A DNA stretch of 64,000 bases from positions 1 through 64,000 of the forward strand of contig JAFGCD010000020.1 in the NCBI GenBank assembly GCA_016932835.1. The letters are read 5' to 3'. The position numbers and the translations under genes were made by a program. Source of the DNA: Sedimentisphaerales bacterium (GTDB taxonomy: Bacteria; Planctomycetota; Phycisphaerae; Sedimentisphaerales; Anaerobacaceae). Shown here piece after piece: positions 25,627 to 35,646 of the stretch; the stretch's first letter is position 1, and the number at the start of each line of letters is the position of its first letter. Below the pieces are notes generated by a model. The model was not told the origin of the DNA and ran no database searches. It saw nothing but the letters and a program-made list of their open reading frames with translations.

Positions 25627-27810
25627 TCATCCGTAAATCCCGGCTCCATGTTCGCACTCATTCGCAGCATGTTCTATTCGTTCCAGCAGTTCCGCCGCGC
25701 CGCGATTGCCCGGCTCCAGCGACAGCTCCACCCGGCAGGCCCGCCTCGCCTCCTCAATCCTGCCTGCCTGAGCGTAAGCCGCAGCCAGCGCATAATACAA
25801 GTTCGGAAGCATCATACAGCCCGTCGCAGCATCTTCGAGATACCTGATCGCCTCAGTTGCGACCCCTTCGTTCAAACATTCGATGCCTTTCCTGAGTCTC
25901 TCCGCCGCCGCGGCCTTTTGCCCCGATTCCAACGAATCGAGCAGCAACCTCGATGCATTCGGCGCACAGCCCGACACCAGCTCGCGTCGGGCCGCGGCAA
26001 TGAGCCTCGTCCACAGTTCACCGTCGATTCGTGAGTTCAACTCGACGCACTGCCTGCGAACCTCCTCCGGCATCTGCCGGTATGAACTCTCGATGCACTT
26101 GATCGCCGCCGACAGATTATCTCCCTTGAGAAATTCGTCTATCCGCCTGAGCCTTATGCCAGCAGGCGTCAGTTCCCAGTTAGCATGTGACGTATAAGCC
26201 AGCGACCGGTCGTTGCCCCCTAACTCGATATTGCGACGCTGCTCTATCCTGAAACTATCCGACTTCTTCCCTCCCGCTATATGAGAAGAATCATGATCAT
26301 GGTGAACAATCATAACCGTGCCGCTCGCATCCACAACCGCCTTACCCGCAAGAAGAGGCTCGCGAACGAGCCAGTTGTCCCATACGTCGCGCCCGAGTGA
26401 CATCGGCGGAATAGAACCCCACAACCCCTTCCTGAACGCAAAATAGTCTATGCCCGTGGGCGCATGCAGCCGGCCTCTGAGTTTTACTTCGTCGATCAGT
26501 CTTTGCCGCCAGCCCGAAACGCCGAAATCGATCCCTTCCGTAACAGAAAGATCCCACCGCTGCCCTATCATCAGAAACTCGTCGAATCGCCCGCCGGCCT
26601 GCAAGACCGCCTCGCTGAAATCGTCCATCAGTATTATGTCCGCATTGACATAAACGCATATCTCGTTCGACGCTGTCGCCTCCGCTCTAACAAACAAATC
26701 GTTCAAAAAAGGCGTGCCGAACTCGTTGCATTCCACATTCGGAACATGCCTCAGGCCGTTTTCCCGACAGAACTCCTCCACGCCGTCGTCGCTGCCTAGC
26801 AAGATAATCTCCGGACGGTCTCTCAGCCGCATCCAGCTTCCTATCGCGTTTCTCTGGATCGTCGTAAACACGCCCCTGAAGGCCTTCGGCATAGCAAACA
26901 ACGTGAACCGCCCGTCCCCCCGATGCTCGCCGACGGATATGCCGGACTCATGCGAAACAGTATTACCTTGCCCTTGCTCTGCCGGGTCCGTAAACACCAA
27001 CTGTCCCGCCGATCCTTGCCGCATTGGAATAATAAGTTCGACCCCGCCCTTCTTCTGCGTAATGTACTCCTGATGCCGCGCGAAATTGACGGCATAGGCG
27101 CGATTATAGTTTTCCGTATAGTACCCCTCGTCGAATGTCCCCTTGCTCGCGACGGTATTGACCAGGTCGAACGGAATATAGATATTCCTCTTGCCCTGCT
27201 TGAGCAGCTTTATCCCCAGATCCAGGTCGTCGCCGCATGTCGGGCAAAAAGCCGTATCGAGCCCCCCGCACAACAACAAAAGCTCCCGGCTTATGCAGAA
27301 CGGCCGCGCTATCGAGTCAACCTGCCAGACGCCAAAATCATAGCACGGCAGGTTGTGCGATGAAAAATACTCCCCCTTGTGAGGCCGGTCAATCTCGATT
27401 CTCTTCAGCCTGATCTTCTCCGTATCGGGCAGAAGTTCAACTCCCGCCAGCAGCCCCGCCGCACCGACATTCTCAACCCGCCCTAAAACTTCGCCCAGCA
27501 CCCAATCCCACTGCTCGTCATATATCCAGTTGTCGTCCTGTATGAATATGATGTAATCGCCCGACGCATATTTCAACGCCAGGTTGTTGCAGAATATCTC
27601 GTACCTGTCGTCCGCAAACAGGAAAATATAGTCCTGCCTCTTCGCCCTCAGGTACCGGTGAAGAATCTCCACCGATGCATCTTTGCAGTCGTCGAAGACA
27701 ACGATTATCTCGCATTCGTGCCGCCCGGACAGATTTTTTATCCAACTGTCCATTACCGACTCAATCGATTCGGCCTTGTTGTAAACCTGAAAGGCAAGTG
27801 TAAACTTCAT
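25627..27810 (-). CDS. GT2 glycosyltransferase with TPR-like tail
   Basis: 727 aa from the ATG at 27810, which has GGAAGGGAA upstream and overlaps the previous stop by four bases. The N-terminal GT2 domain (1-260) starts FTLAFQVYNKAESIESVMDS and has IIFIQDDNWIYD. A second nucleotide-sugar-binding-like region (about 300-520) contains CVYVNADIILMDDF and VHHDHDSSH. The C-terminal part (about 540-727) has helical repeats ending ALAAAYAQAGRIEEARRACR, TPR-like. Part of the glycan island. Confidence 0.78.
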   Translation of the reverse strand: MKFTLAFQVYNKAESIESVMDSWIKNLSGRHECEIIVVFDDCKDASVEILHRYLRAKRQDYIFLFADDRYEIFCNNLALKYASGDYIIFIQDDNWIYDEQWDWVLGEVLGRVENVGAAGLLAGVELLPDTEKIRLKRIEIDRPHKGEYFSSHNLPCYDFGVWQVDSIARPFCISRELLLLCGGLDTAFCPTCGDDLDLGIKLLKQGKRNIYIPFDLVNTVASKGTFDEGYYTENYNRAYAVNFARHQEYITQKKGGVELIIPMRQGSAGQLVFTDPAEQGQGNTVSHESGISVGEHRGDGRFTLFAMPKAFRGVFTTIQRNAIGSWMRLRDRPEIILLGSDDGVEEFCRENGLRHVPNVECNEFGTPFLNDLFVRAEATASNEICVYVNADIILMDDFSEAVLQAGGRFDEFLMIGQRWDLSVTEGIDFGVSGWRQRLIDEVKLRGRLHAPTGIDYFAFRKGLWGSIPPMSLGRDVWDNWLVREPLLAGKAVVDASGTVMIVHHDHDSSHIAGGKKSDSFRIEQRRNIELGGNDRSLAYTSHANWELTPAGIRLRRIDEFLKGDNLSAAIKCIESSYRQMPEEVRRQCVELNSRIDGELWTRLIAAARRELVSGCAPNASRLLLDSLESGQKAAAAERLRKGIECLNEGVATEAIRYLEDAATGCMMLPNLYYALAAAYAQAGRIEEARRACRVELSLEPGNRGAAELLERIEHAANECEHGAGIYG

Positions 27811-30026
27811 ACGCTGTTTCCCTTCCTGCCGGCCCTTCGAGCGAAAACGCTTATCGAATGACACGTACCGACCAACTCGAAATCAGGAGAGCCTCTCAAC
27901 TCTTCAACTAACCGCGTCGGACCGGCCCACCCGCGCGAAAAAATCTTGTCTTCCGGGTCCTTGGCCATATTGTCTTTTCTCGAATCATGGATCAGTATTC
28001 GCCCGTCCCCCGCCACAAACCGCGACCACTGCTCGAAATCCCGCCTCACATCCTCGTAGTGGTGACTGCCGTCGATAAAAAGCAAATCGATTCCCTTCTC
28101 CCACAATCTTACTGCCTCATGGCTGTATCCCTTTGTCAAATGCCAGTCCTTAAGGGCATCGTTTCGATTGCTCTTCGACAGGGCCTCCGCAACGGCATAG
28201 CGACAGTCCTGCTCGCTCGCCTGCACCCCGCCCTTCGAATCCGGAACAAAAGGATCTATCGAGTACAACTGAACGCCCGGGCCCTTATTCAGCAGCAGCA
28301 GCGTCGTCGAACCCCCGTAAGCGCAGCCGATTTCGACTATCGTACGTGCAGCCTTGCCCGCTGACTCGGCAAGAAACGGTACCTCCTCCTCCGCAAGCCA
28401 GAACGGACGAGGAAAAACAGAAGACAACGCCTCCTTGCTCATAAGATTACCGCCCGAATCACATCCCCTCCCATCCTGCAGGTCCAGAAAAGAAGCGATA
28501 AGTGCGTACTTGTTCGCCTCGCTGAAGACCCCCTTCGCAATACCCTTGCCGCTGGCCCGCAGGCGTTCTTTCAAATCGGGATTATCCAACAGTGACCTCA
28601 CAGCCCGCCACAGACCTTCGGTATCCCCCGAAGGCGCCGCCAACCCCGTCCACTTATCGTACAGGTATTCCCGGTTTCCGAGGCAATCGAAAGCAACCAG
28701 CGCGCAGCCGCAGTGCAAGGCCTCCTGCTGGGTCCGCGGGCACCCCTCACCCCAAAGCTTGTCCTTGCCCCGATTGACGCCCACGAAGATATCCACCGTC
28801 CGCATCAACTCGGCAACTTCTCTTTCATCCCCCCTTATCTCCACAAGCTCGGCCCCGCGACCGTATTCGCGCGCCCGCTTCGACAGAAAATCGAACGTCT
28901 GCCTGTCCTGCTCCGACGCATCCGGCATGCACCCTATACGTCCAGCCACCCTTGCGACCGCATCTTCATAAAACACCGACTCATCCGACCATTCGTTTAT
29001 CAAAGCAGGCCTGATCCCATAGTTGGCCATATACCAGCTCTGGATATATCGGCTGTGTGTCCCGATCTTGGCAATCTTGTCCCTGTCGAGGTAGTCAGCC
29101 AGCTTCTCTCGAAAGTGCAGCGTCCACTTCAATTCCGCATCGAAATAATAGAACTTCCCCGAACCTGCAAGCTCCTCCAGTCCCGGCGTATCCAGCCACG
29201 AAGTGACCACTCGAACCTGGTCGCCTTCTCTTTTAAAGGCTTCTGCCTCCGCATAACTTATAACCCGCTCCGGCTTGACCAGCCATTCGTCATAGCATCC
29301 GTTAACCGTCGCTATCCGGGCGTATATCCCGTGGCTTCGCAGCAGCCTACACCAGAGATTGTAAATCTTCGTCCCCCCGTTGAACCGCTTGAGCGTCCCC
29401 GAAGTCATAACCACCTTCGTAGCTTTATCCCGGCCAATGCCGCATGCCGACGGCCATTGAATCGCTCCTGCATTCGCCCCCGGAAAACACATCGCCGCTT
29501 TCAGCTCGCCCGCCAGCCGGCCCATTTCAGTATCTCCCGGAAACATCTCGACATACTTCTCGGCAAATCCCGCCGCCTTGCCCGCATCGCACGCATCCAA
29601 CGCTGCGACCGCGCAATTGTAAACCGCATCACGATCGTAAGGCTCTATCTCCAGCGACCGCAGCAGATACTCCAACCCTTCGCCTGCACGACCCTGCGAC
29701 GCAAGAAGCACGCCAAGATTCCTCAACGCCCTGTCGTGACTCCGATGTCGGCGGATAAAATCGACAAGAATCGCCTCCGCCCCCGACAAATCCCCGATCT
29801 CCGCCCTCACTTCCGCCTCTAAATTCTCAATATCGCCGCACCCTGCGTACTTCTCCCGCGCATAAGATACCGCAGCCAAAGCCTTATCCGCCAGCCCTGC
29901 CGCGCACAGCTCCTTCAACACCCCGGGCAGTCCCTCCGGGTTACAATCTATGAACTCGCGAAGATCATCCCGCAGATGATCACTCGTCATCGACGCGGCG
30001 GCATTCTTTTGCTCTGTCCAATCCAT
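27807..30026 (-). CDS. TPR - glycosyltransferase - methyltransferase fusion
   Basis: 739 aa from the ATG at 30026 (GGGGAGG 8 nt upstream; an in-frame ATG at 30086 would overlap the preceding gene). Residues 1-175 are TPR repeats (ALRNLGVLLASQGRAGEGLE). About 190-530 is a GT-B glycosyltransferase with the donor-site motif GEGCPRTQQEALHCG. About 545-735 is a class I SAM methyltransferase of the Methyltransf_24 type, with VEIGCAYGGSTT and FIDGSHHYEDVRRD. The fusion suggests a sugar is added and then methylated on a TPR-bound acceptor. That coupling is inference. Confidence 0.8.
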   Translation of the reverse strand: MDWTEQKNAAASMTSDHLRDDLREFIDCNPEGLPGVLKELCAAGLADKALAAVSYAREKYAGCGDIENLEAEVRAEIGDLSGAEAILVDFIRRHRSHDRALRNLGVLLASQGRAGEGLEYLLRSLEIEPYDRDAVYNCAVAALDACDAGKAAGFAEKYVEMFPGDTEMGRLAGELKAAMCFPGANAGAIQWPSACGIGRDKATKVVMTSGTLKRFNGGTKIYNLWCRLLRSHGIYARIATVNGCYDEWLVKPERVISYAEAEAFKREGDQVRVVTSWLDTPGLEELAGSGKFYYFDAELKWTLHFREKLADYLDRDKIAKIGTHSRYIQSWYMANYGIRPALINEWSDESVFYEDAVARVAGRIGCMPDASEQDRQTFDFLSKRAREYGRGAELVEIRGDEREVAELMRTVDIFVGVNRGKDKLWGEGCPRTQQEALHCGCALVAFDCLGNREYLYDKWTGLAAPSGDTEGLWRAVRSLLDNPDLKERLRASGKGIAKGVFSEANKYALIASFLDLQDGRGCDSGGNLMSKEALSSVFPRPFWLAEEEVPFLAESAGKAARTIVEIGCAYGGSTTLLLLNKGPGVQLYSIDPFVPDSKGGVQASEQDCRYAVAEALSKSNRNDALKDWHLTKGYSHEAVRLWEKGIDLLFIDGSHHYEDVRRDFEQWSRFVAGDGRILIHDSRKDNMAKDPEDKIFSRGWAGPTRLVEELRGSPDFELVGTCHSISVFARRAGRKGNSV

Positions 30027-30045
30027 ATTCCAGACCTCCCCGCCC

Positions 30046-31137
30046 TCAGTTTTCAACTCCGACCCCCGCCTCGACCGCTGCTTCACTTGCCGCCGAGCCG
30101 AGCATCGGATGCTCCCTGTAATCCAGAGGCACCTTCTCAGCCTTGAACACAGGCTCCAGATACTTCTCGTTGAATTCGATGCTCTCGCTCGCCAGGCAAT
30201 ACCCCGGCCTGCTCATGAAAATCTCCTGACACCACAGCCGATCCATGATTTCTTCGAGAGCCTCTTCAAGCATATTACCGAACGAGATATGTATGAAAGT
30301 ACAGGGACATACGCTGCCGTCCGGCAGAATATATATCTTCTTACGGCCGGCGGGACATTCGTACTTCTCCGCAAGAACCGTAAAATCGCTCGTTACATTC
30401 GGAAGTTTGAAATACTCACGCACCTCCCGTATCTCCGAAGGCGTAAGCAGTTCATCGTAATCACCCGTATATTCGCCGCACAACGCCGGATAATTCACAT
30501 TCACACGAATTCCCTTGCGCACCGCGAATTCGATGAGCCTCCGATATTCGCCGTTGGCAATGCTCTGGCGAGTAGGAACCACAGCAATAGAAACGCACAT
30601 CCCCGATTCGCGAGCTGAGTCTATGCTCTCCAGAGCCTTGTCAAACGCCCCCGGTTTGCACACGAAACTGTCATGGCTTTCCGCCTTGCCGCCGTTAAGG
30701 CTGAACCCGATACTGAACAGCCCCGCCTTTTTCAACTCTCGCAAATACCCCTTATCAACAAGGTAGCCGTTCGTGATAATCGTCGGCAGAATCCTCCGTT
30801 CGTGAAACTTCGAGACAATCTCACACAAATCCTTCCTCAAAGTCGTCTCGCCCCCCACCAGGCAGCACAAGAAGCAATCCATCCGCCGAAGCTGCTCGGC
30901 GACATGCTCGATTTCATCGAGGCTCATCCACTGCTTGAAATCACGCTGCTTCTGAAATTTCGATATCGAGCAATGAAGGCACTTGAAATTACATCGAGTA
31001 TCGAAGAATAATTCCGCATTCCACAAAAATTTCCTGCCCTGCCGGATATTACGCTTTCGCTTAAGCAGATTGCCGTATGCGTAGAGGTGTCCCTTGAACC
31101 AGTGGGCATTCCTGAATTTCTTTATACTGTTCAGCAT
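30046..31137 (-). CDS. Radical SAM protein with SPASM-like C-terminus
   Basis: 363 aa. The cluster-binding motif CNFKCLHC (Cys49, Cys53, Cys56; CxxxCxxC) is intact, followed by LVGGETTL (the GGE motif). The C-terminus has extra cysteines (ECPAGRKKIYILPDGSVCPC) like SPASM/Twitch domains, which bind auxiliary iron-sulfur clusters. Such enzymes modify peptides, proteins or sugars by radical chemistry. The substrate cannot be read from sequence. It sits between a methyltransferase and a glycosyltransferase fusion. Acting on a nucleotide sugar, a glycan or a flagellar protein are all possible. Confidence 0.82.
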   Translation of the reverse strand: MLNSIKKFRNAHWFKGHLYAYGNLLKRKRNIRQGRKFLWNAELFFDTRCNFKCLHCSISKFQKQRDFKQWMSLDEIEHVAEQLRRMDCFLCCLVGGETTLRKDLCEIVSKFHERRILPTIITNGYLVDKGYLRELKKAGLFSIGFSLNGGKAESHDSFVCKPGAFDKALESIDSARESGMCVSIAVVPTRQSIANGEYRRLIEFAVRKGIRVNVNYPALCGEYTGDYDELLTPSEIREVREYFKLPNVTSDFTVLAEKYECPAGRKKIYILPDGSVCPCTFIHISFGNMLEEALEEIMDRLWCQEIFMSRPGYCLASESIEFNEKYLEPVFKAEKVPLDYREHPMLGSAASEAAVEAGVGVEN

Positions 31138-31143
31138 CGGACT

Positions 31144-32001
31144 TCAACTCCCCTGGGCTTTCTTCGCCCTTACACACAAATGCCAGCCGTACCGTCGTTC
31201 CATCAGGCGGAAGATGCTCCGCGGAACATAGCGAAAATACCATACTTTCCGGTATCGGCCGGCCCTGTAATCCGCAATCCGATACGGAAAAATATGCTCC
31301 ACCTTCGTCTCCACAACATCGAATCCTTTGAGAAGATCCTTTATGCTGTCCCGCGTATAGCTGTAAGTAACCGGACAACCCGTTTGGGCTTCCGAGTATC
31401 GTGCGATCAGTTCATCCGCCTTGCCGAAGGCCCTAACGTCACGCCGAAGGCTTCTCACCAATATCCAAAACGTCTTCCACGAATACCGATGATAGACCAT
31501 CATCCGCAACTCGCTCTCGGCCCCCAGATATTTGGCAATCTCCGAAACAGCACGCCCCGGCCGCGGCGTATGGTGTATCACCCCGAAAGAATACACTAAA
31601 TCGTAACACTCGACCGGGACGACTTTCGATATCTCTTCCGCATTGGCTCTATGGAAATCAATATCCAACCCATATACTTCAGCCCGCCTTCGCGCGATAT
31701 CCAGCGACTTCTCCGAATAATCTATAGCGGTAACCTGCGCGCCGGCCCTGGCAAAATTGATCGTATCGGTTCCGATTCCGCAGCCGATCTCCAGAACCTT
31801 CTTGCCCTTCCACCGCTCGAACTGGGCAAAACCGGGTATGTGCGGCTCTACGAAGTACTTCCTCGCTTCGACATCCTCGAAGTATTCCAGGCTCCCCACT
31901 TCCCGCCGGGAATGGCGAATATTGCAGGGCCTGGCGTCCCAGAACGCCCCGACCGTCTCCATACTGACGCTGCTGAAATCTTTCACCGCGCACCTTGACA
32001 T
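31144..32001 (-). CDS. Class I SAM-dependent methyltransferase
   Basis: 285 aa. The SAM-binding motif [16 protein letters not shown] lies near residues 70-85, with [16 protein letters not shown] as motif II and [13 protein letters not shown] as the post-motif, a typical Methyltransf_11/25 layout. The start overlaps the dehydrogenase gene by 19 bp, so the two are translationally coupled. Probably methylates a small molecule or sugar of the glycan. An exact substrate cannot be given. Confidence 0.82.
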   Translation of the reverse strand: MSRCAVKDFSSVSMETVGAFWDARPCNIRHSRREVGSLEYFEDVEARKYFVEPHIPGFAQFERWKGKKVLEIGCGIGTDTINFARAGAQVTAIDYSEKSLDIARRRAEVYGLDIDFHRANAEEISKVVPVECYDLVYSFGVIHHTPRPGRAVSEIAKYLGAESELRMMVYHRYSWKTFWILVRSLRRDVRAFGKADELIARYSEAQTGCPVTYSYTRDSIKDLLKGFDVVETKVEHIFPYRIADYRAGRYRKVWYFRYVPRSIFRLMERRYGWHLCVRAKKAQGS

Positions 32002-33320
32002 GTGACGCTCGCCCCCAAACCTGAACCTATGTAGTGAAACTTTCTGAACCGCCGCGACGACAGCTCGCGCCAGCTATCCAGCAAAACAGAGCCATCCTTC
32101 GCATTATTCTCAATCCGCTCCCAATCCAGTTCCCTGAACCCGGGCCATCGCGTCAGAAGAACAACGGCATCCGCGCCGCAGACGCACTCGTATGGATCGC
32201 CCCGGTACTCGACCGCCTCGCCCAATACCTCCGCCGCAGAATCCAGGGCCGCCGGGTCGTGAACCCTTACGCTGTAGCCCGCATCGACAAGTCTCTCCGC
32301 CAGCATCATCGATTGCGATTCTTCAATTATATGCGTATCCTCCTTGTAGGACAGGCCCAGCAGCGCCACGCCCCCCCCCGCCCGCACACTGGTCTTGATA
32401 TGACCGAGGAGTCTTTCCACAACCGCCTCATTGACGGCGACCGTAGCCCGGCTTATCTGCGCCTCGTGACCAACTTCCCTCGCGAAAGCCCCGAACGCAA
32501 CATTGTCGCGAGGAAAGCACGTACCCCCGAACCCAAGCCCGCCTCGAAGATAAGCCCGCCCAACACGCCTGTCGGCCCCGATTGCATCGGTAATCGCATC
32601 GACATCCGCACCCGGTATCAGCTCGCATATCGCGCTGAGCTCATTCGCGAAGCTTATCTTCGTCGTAACAAAACAATTCAGGGACAGCTTCGTTATCTCG
32701 CCGTTCAGCAGCGACATCTTAGCAATATAAGGCTCATTCTCGCATGAACTGAGATAAAGCTCTTCGACAATCTCCGCGGAATGATCGTCCGATGCGCCGA
32801 TAAGCACCATGTCGGGTCTGGAAAAATCCCGAATCACCGACCCTAAAGCTATGAACTCGGGATTGTAAACAAGCCCGAACCCCTCCCCGCAGACCTTGCC
32901 GCTCGAATCCTCTAACAGGGGCTTGAATGTCCCTTCGCACGAACCCGGCATAACCGTCGAAACAACGTCAACCACGTGAAACCCGGCCTTGGCCCCGACC
33001 TCCGGCCCGATCTCGCGCAGCACCGTCTCGACATACTCGTTCGAAAATCTTCCCTCCGGCCCGCTCGGCGTCGGAACGATAATCAGAGTTACATCCGAAT
33101 TCCGAACCGCCCGGCAAATCTCTCCTGTAACCGTCAAGTTCTCCCATGCCTCTTCCAGAAGCTCGCCCAGCCCCGTCTCCCTCACAGGACAGCGCCTCGC
33201 ATTCAACTCTTCGATAAAATGTTCGTTGGCATCGACGCCGACGACCCTGTGGCCCTTAGACGCGAAGTAAGCCGCCGTACACAGGCCCAGCTTGCCCAGT
33301 CCAACTACCGATATTTCCAT
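31983..33320 (-). CDS. UDP-glucose/GDP-mannose dehydrogenase family protein
   Basis: 445 aa, the normal length for the family. NAD-binding Rossmann motif at the N-terminus ([20 protein letters not shown]), the central domain with [15 protein letters not shown], and the catalytic cysteine Cys268 in [10 protein letters not shown]. The C-terminal UDP-binding domain has [19 protein letters not shown]. It oxidises a nucleotide sugar to the uronic acid in two steps, presumably making a uronate donor for the neighbouring glycosyltransferases. Whether the substrate is UDP-glucose, UDP-GlcNAc or another sugar is unclear. Confidence 0.88.
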   Translation of the reverse strand: MEISVVGLGKLGLCTAAYFASKGHRVVGVDANEHFIEELNARRCPVRETGLGELLEEAWENLTVTGEICRAVRNSDVTLIIVPTPSGPEGRFSNEYVETVLREIGPEVGAKAGFHVVDVVSTVMPGSCEGTFKPLLEDSSGKVCGEGFGLVYNPEFIALGSVIRDFSRPDMVLIGASDDHSAEIVEELYLSSCENEPYIAKMSLLNGEITKLSLNCFVTTKISFANELSAICELIPGADVDAITDAIGADRRVGRAYLRGGLGFGGTCFPRDNVAFGAFAREVGHEAQISRATVAVNEAVVERLLGHIKTSVRAGGGVALLGLSYKEDTHIIEESQSMMLAERLVDAGYSVRVHDPAALDSAAEVLGEAVEYRGDPYECVCGADAVVLLTRWPGFRELDWERIENNAKDGSVLLDSWRELSSRRFRKFHYIGSGLGASVTCQGAR

Positions 33321-33341
33321 TGCCTGCCTCGTAATAAAGCA

Positions 33342-34661
33342 TCAAATGAACTTGTACGTCATACTGTCACTCAGAATCACCTGCTCGTATATCTCATTGT
33401 GAGGCTGGTAAGTGCACCTCGGACATTCGTTGTGAACCACAATTCGGTCGTGAATGTCCCAATGCGCCCTGCTCCCCCACAACTTATTGATCTGCTCTGC
33501 GTTTTCGATATTTCTCGCCAGTTCCAGCTTCGCATCCCCCCGCCTGTCGCAGCACAGCCCGACCGTGAAAGAATCCTTCGGAGCATCCGCCCCCACAGGC
33601 GGCTCGATCACGGCAGTCATAAATATCGAATGACACCTGCTGAAATAGTTCGCACTGCCGAACTGAGAATTGAATTTGTGCGTGATCCCGTAAACGCCGA
33701 AACCTTCGTCATCCAGCTCCAGAGCCTTCGCCGCCTGCTCCTCGAACAGCAATATATCTTCTCTCGAAAAACTTATTTCACCGTCGGTGCCGAGCTTGTC
33801 CCACGTCGTGCCCGCAGGTCTGAAATGAATGTTCTTGCACCCCAGACGCTTTGCAAGCTGGGCCGCTTCATATACCTCCCCGATATTGCCCTCATAAAGA
33901 AGGTACTTGAAGCTGACGCCGTAGGCCGGGTGTTTCCACCCTAACTTGTTGTTATGCATCTTTGCATAATCGACGAGCATCGCAATATTATTCACAACGC
34001 TGTCGAACAGATCGCAATCGTCGGATAGTCCCTTCAGCTTATTGTAGGTCTGCCTTGTAGCTGCATCCACCGATACCCCGACCCACACAGCCTCGCTCAG
34101 CGGATCCACAAACCTGTCGATCATCGTACCGTTAGTCACGACCCCAACATCGATATCGTGGCCGACCACCCTGTCTATAAACCCTCCTGTCGCATTATCC
34201 AGCAGCGGCTCGCCGCCGCCTGCGATGCAAATCGCCTGCACCCCGACTTCTCCGCACCCGGTCCCCGCGCCCCACAGGGGAAGGAAATCGGCAATCTCCG
34301 TCAGCGCCTTCTCCGACAGCGAACCCCTTCGCTCTTTCCGCACAAATTCCGCATTGCACCACACGCAATTCAGATTGCAGACATTCGTCGGATCCACCGT
34401 AATCAATACAGGCGGAGGAATAGACCGCCCGCGCTTGATCTTCTTCCATCGCTCGACCTGAGCAAGAAGCTTATAGCTGTTGAAAGGATTCCATCTCTTG
34501 CTCGGATTCCATTCGCGCCGGACGGCGCCTGGCGCCCGCGCCGCACTGCCCGCAACCTCACCGGCGGCATGCGAATTCAGGGAACCACCGCTGACCTGAG
34601 GCACATACGTCACCGACCCACCGTCTGCTTCAAGCACTGCCTTCTTCTTCACAACAAACAT
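33342..34661 (-). CDS. Second radical SAM protein, SPASM-like
   Basis: 439 aa. CNLNCVWC (Cys95, Cys99, Cys102) binds the radical SAM cluster, and AGGGEPLL supplies the GGE motif. A C-terminal cysteine set (GLCCDRRGD and NECPRC) indicates an auxiliary-cluster domain. The N-terminal 80 residues are an extra, Gly/Ala/Ser-rich extension. It is distinct from the other radical SAM gene of this island. It lies after the FliT-like gene and before the sugar dehydrogenase. Function in glycan or protein modification is inferred only from context. Confidence 0.8.
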   Translation of the reverse strand: MFVVKKKAVLEADGGSVTYVPQVSGGSLNSHAAGEVAGSAARAPGAVRREWNPSKRWNPFNSYKLLAQVERWKKIKRGRSIPPPVLITVDPTNVCNLNCVWCNAEFVRKERRGSLSEKALTEIADFLPLWGAGTGCGEVGVQAICIAGGGEPLLDNATGGFIDRVVGHDIDVGVVTNGTMIDRFVDPLSEAVWVGVSVDAATRQTYNKLKGLSDDCDLFDSVVNNIAMLVDYAKMHNNKLGWKHPAYGVSFKYLLYEGNIGEVYEAAQLAKRLGCKNIHFRPAGTTWDKLGTDGEISFSREDILLFEEQAAKALELDDEGFGVYGITHKFNSQFGSANYFSRCHSIFMTAVIEPPVGADAPKDSFTVGLCCDRRGDAKLELARNIENAEQINKLWGSRAHWDIHDRIVVHNECPRCTYQPHNEIYEQVILSDSMTYKFI

Positions 34662-34685
34662 CGCCTTTTCCTTTTGCTGATATAC

Positions 34686-35012
34686 TCACTTCCTTGCTGC
34701 CTGCAGGCTGTCGCGATACACTCCGACTGTTCTCTTGCCTCTGCGAATCCGGCACAGTTCCCTGCCAACCTCGTCCAGTTGCCCGCTTAGACTCAGGTTC
34801 AACTCATGATACAACCGCTCTATGCGAACCCGTATGTCATTGAACTGCTTATCCTTCAGTATCCCCGACTTGCCGATTTCCTCGGCAATCCCTGTCGCCT
34901 CGATGCTAAGCGCCTCGATCTCGTGCACCTTGCCCTGACGCGCAAGCCGGATCTGCTCTTCCAACAGTCGCTGCAATTCGTCCGCCAGCCGCATTCGTCT
35001 GTCGTCAGCCAT
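34686..35012 (-). CDS. Small helical protein, FliT/FlgN-like chaperone candidate
   Basis: 108 aa from the ATG at 35012, which has GGGGGCAGG upstream and overlaps the previous stop by eight bases. The protein is all-helical and charged (RLADELQRLLEEQIRLARQG... RVRIERLYHELNLSLSGQLD), with the length and helix pattern of FliT/FlgN export chaperones. A separate FlgN candidate exists near flgK, so this one could serve FliD or flagellin. No diagnostic motif is present and the call is tentative. Confidence 0.5.
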   Translation of the reverse strand: MADDRRMRLADELQRLLEEQIRLARQGKVHEIEALSIEATGIAEEIGKSGILKDKQFNDIRVRIERLYHELNLSLSGQLDEVGRELCRIRRGKRTVGVYRDSLQAARK

Positions 35013-35646
35013 ACGCCCTGCCCCCATGTTGTTTTTGACCCGTCAGTCCCTGCTCTACTTCCTCCAGAAGATTCGCCGCGTCGCTGTGCGACGGCTCAAG
35101 CGCGAGTATATCCCGCAAAAGTGCGCCGGCCTGCTCCAGGCGACCCTCCTTGACATAGAGCGCCGCCAGAGAAAACATCACCGAACCGTCGCCCGGGTGC
35201 ATCCCGAGATAAACCTCCAGATAATGAATCACCTGACCGAAAGAACCCATCCGGCACGAAGTCTGAAACAGACCGAGCAAGGCCGTCAGATTATCCGTGT
35301 CGCGTTCGAGGCACTGCAGATACATATCAAACGCCTTTTGGTACTCCTTTTTTTCCTGAGCCGCCATCGCAAGACCCGCATACCCCCTCGAACAATTCGT
35401 ATCCAGCCGGCAAGCAACACGAAACGCTATCTCGGCATCCTCAAGAAGCCCCTCCTGCAAAGCTACCACACCAAGACCGACATACGGATCAGCCTCATCA
35501 GGACCGAGCGACGCAGCCTTCTCATAGGACCGCCGAGCCTGCTCCAAACTCCCGACAGAAGCATAGCAATCCCCTAACTCCAGCAGAACCTCATAACGCT
35601 GAGACGTGTTCTGATACTCCCCGATGTCATTGTGTGTTATGTCCAT
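35005..35646 (-). CDS. TPR protein
   Basis: 213 aa made almost wholly of tetratricopeptide repeats: LGDCYASVGSLEQARRSYEK, VGLGVVALQEGLLEDAEIAF, GLAMAAQEKKEYQKAFDMYL and further units with the usual Gly8/Ala20 pattern. No signal peptide or membrane segment, so cytoplasmic. It overlaps the upstream glycosyltransferase gene by 10 bp. It may be a scaffold or acceptor-binding partner for the island's enzymes, several of which carry their own TPRs. Confidence 0.8.
   Translation of the reverse strand: MDITHNDIGEYQNTSQRYEVLLELGDCYASVGSLEQARRSYEKAASLGPDEADPYVGLGVVALQEGLLEDAEIAFRVACRLDTNCSRGYAGLAMAAQEKKEYQKAFDMYLQCLERDTDNLTALLGLFQTSCRMGSFGQVIHYLEVYLGMHPGDGSVMFSLAALYVKEGRLEQAGALLRDILALEPSHSDAANLLEEVEQGLTGQKQHGGRAYG

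Noticed and set aside
28713-29822. 369-aa plus-strand open frame
   Set aside because: Antisense shadow of the TPR-GT-methyltransferase gene; no recognisable domain.
32976-33944. 322-aa plus-strand open frame
   Set aside because: Spans two well-supported minus-strand genes in antisense; composition of a shadow frame.
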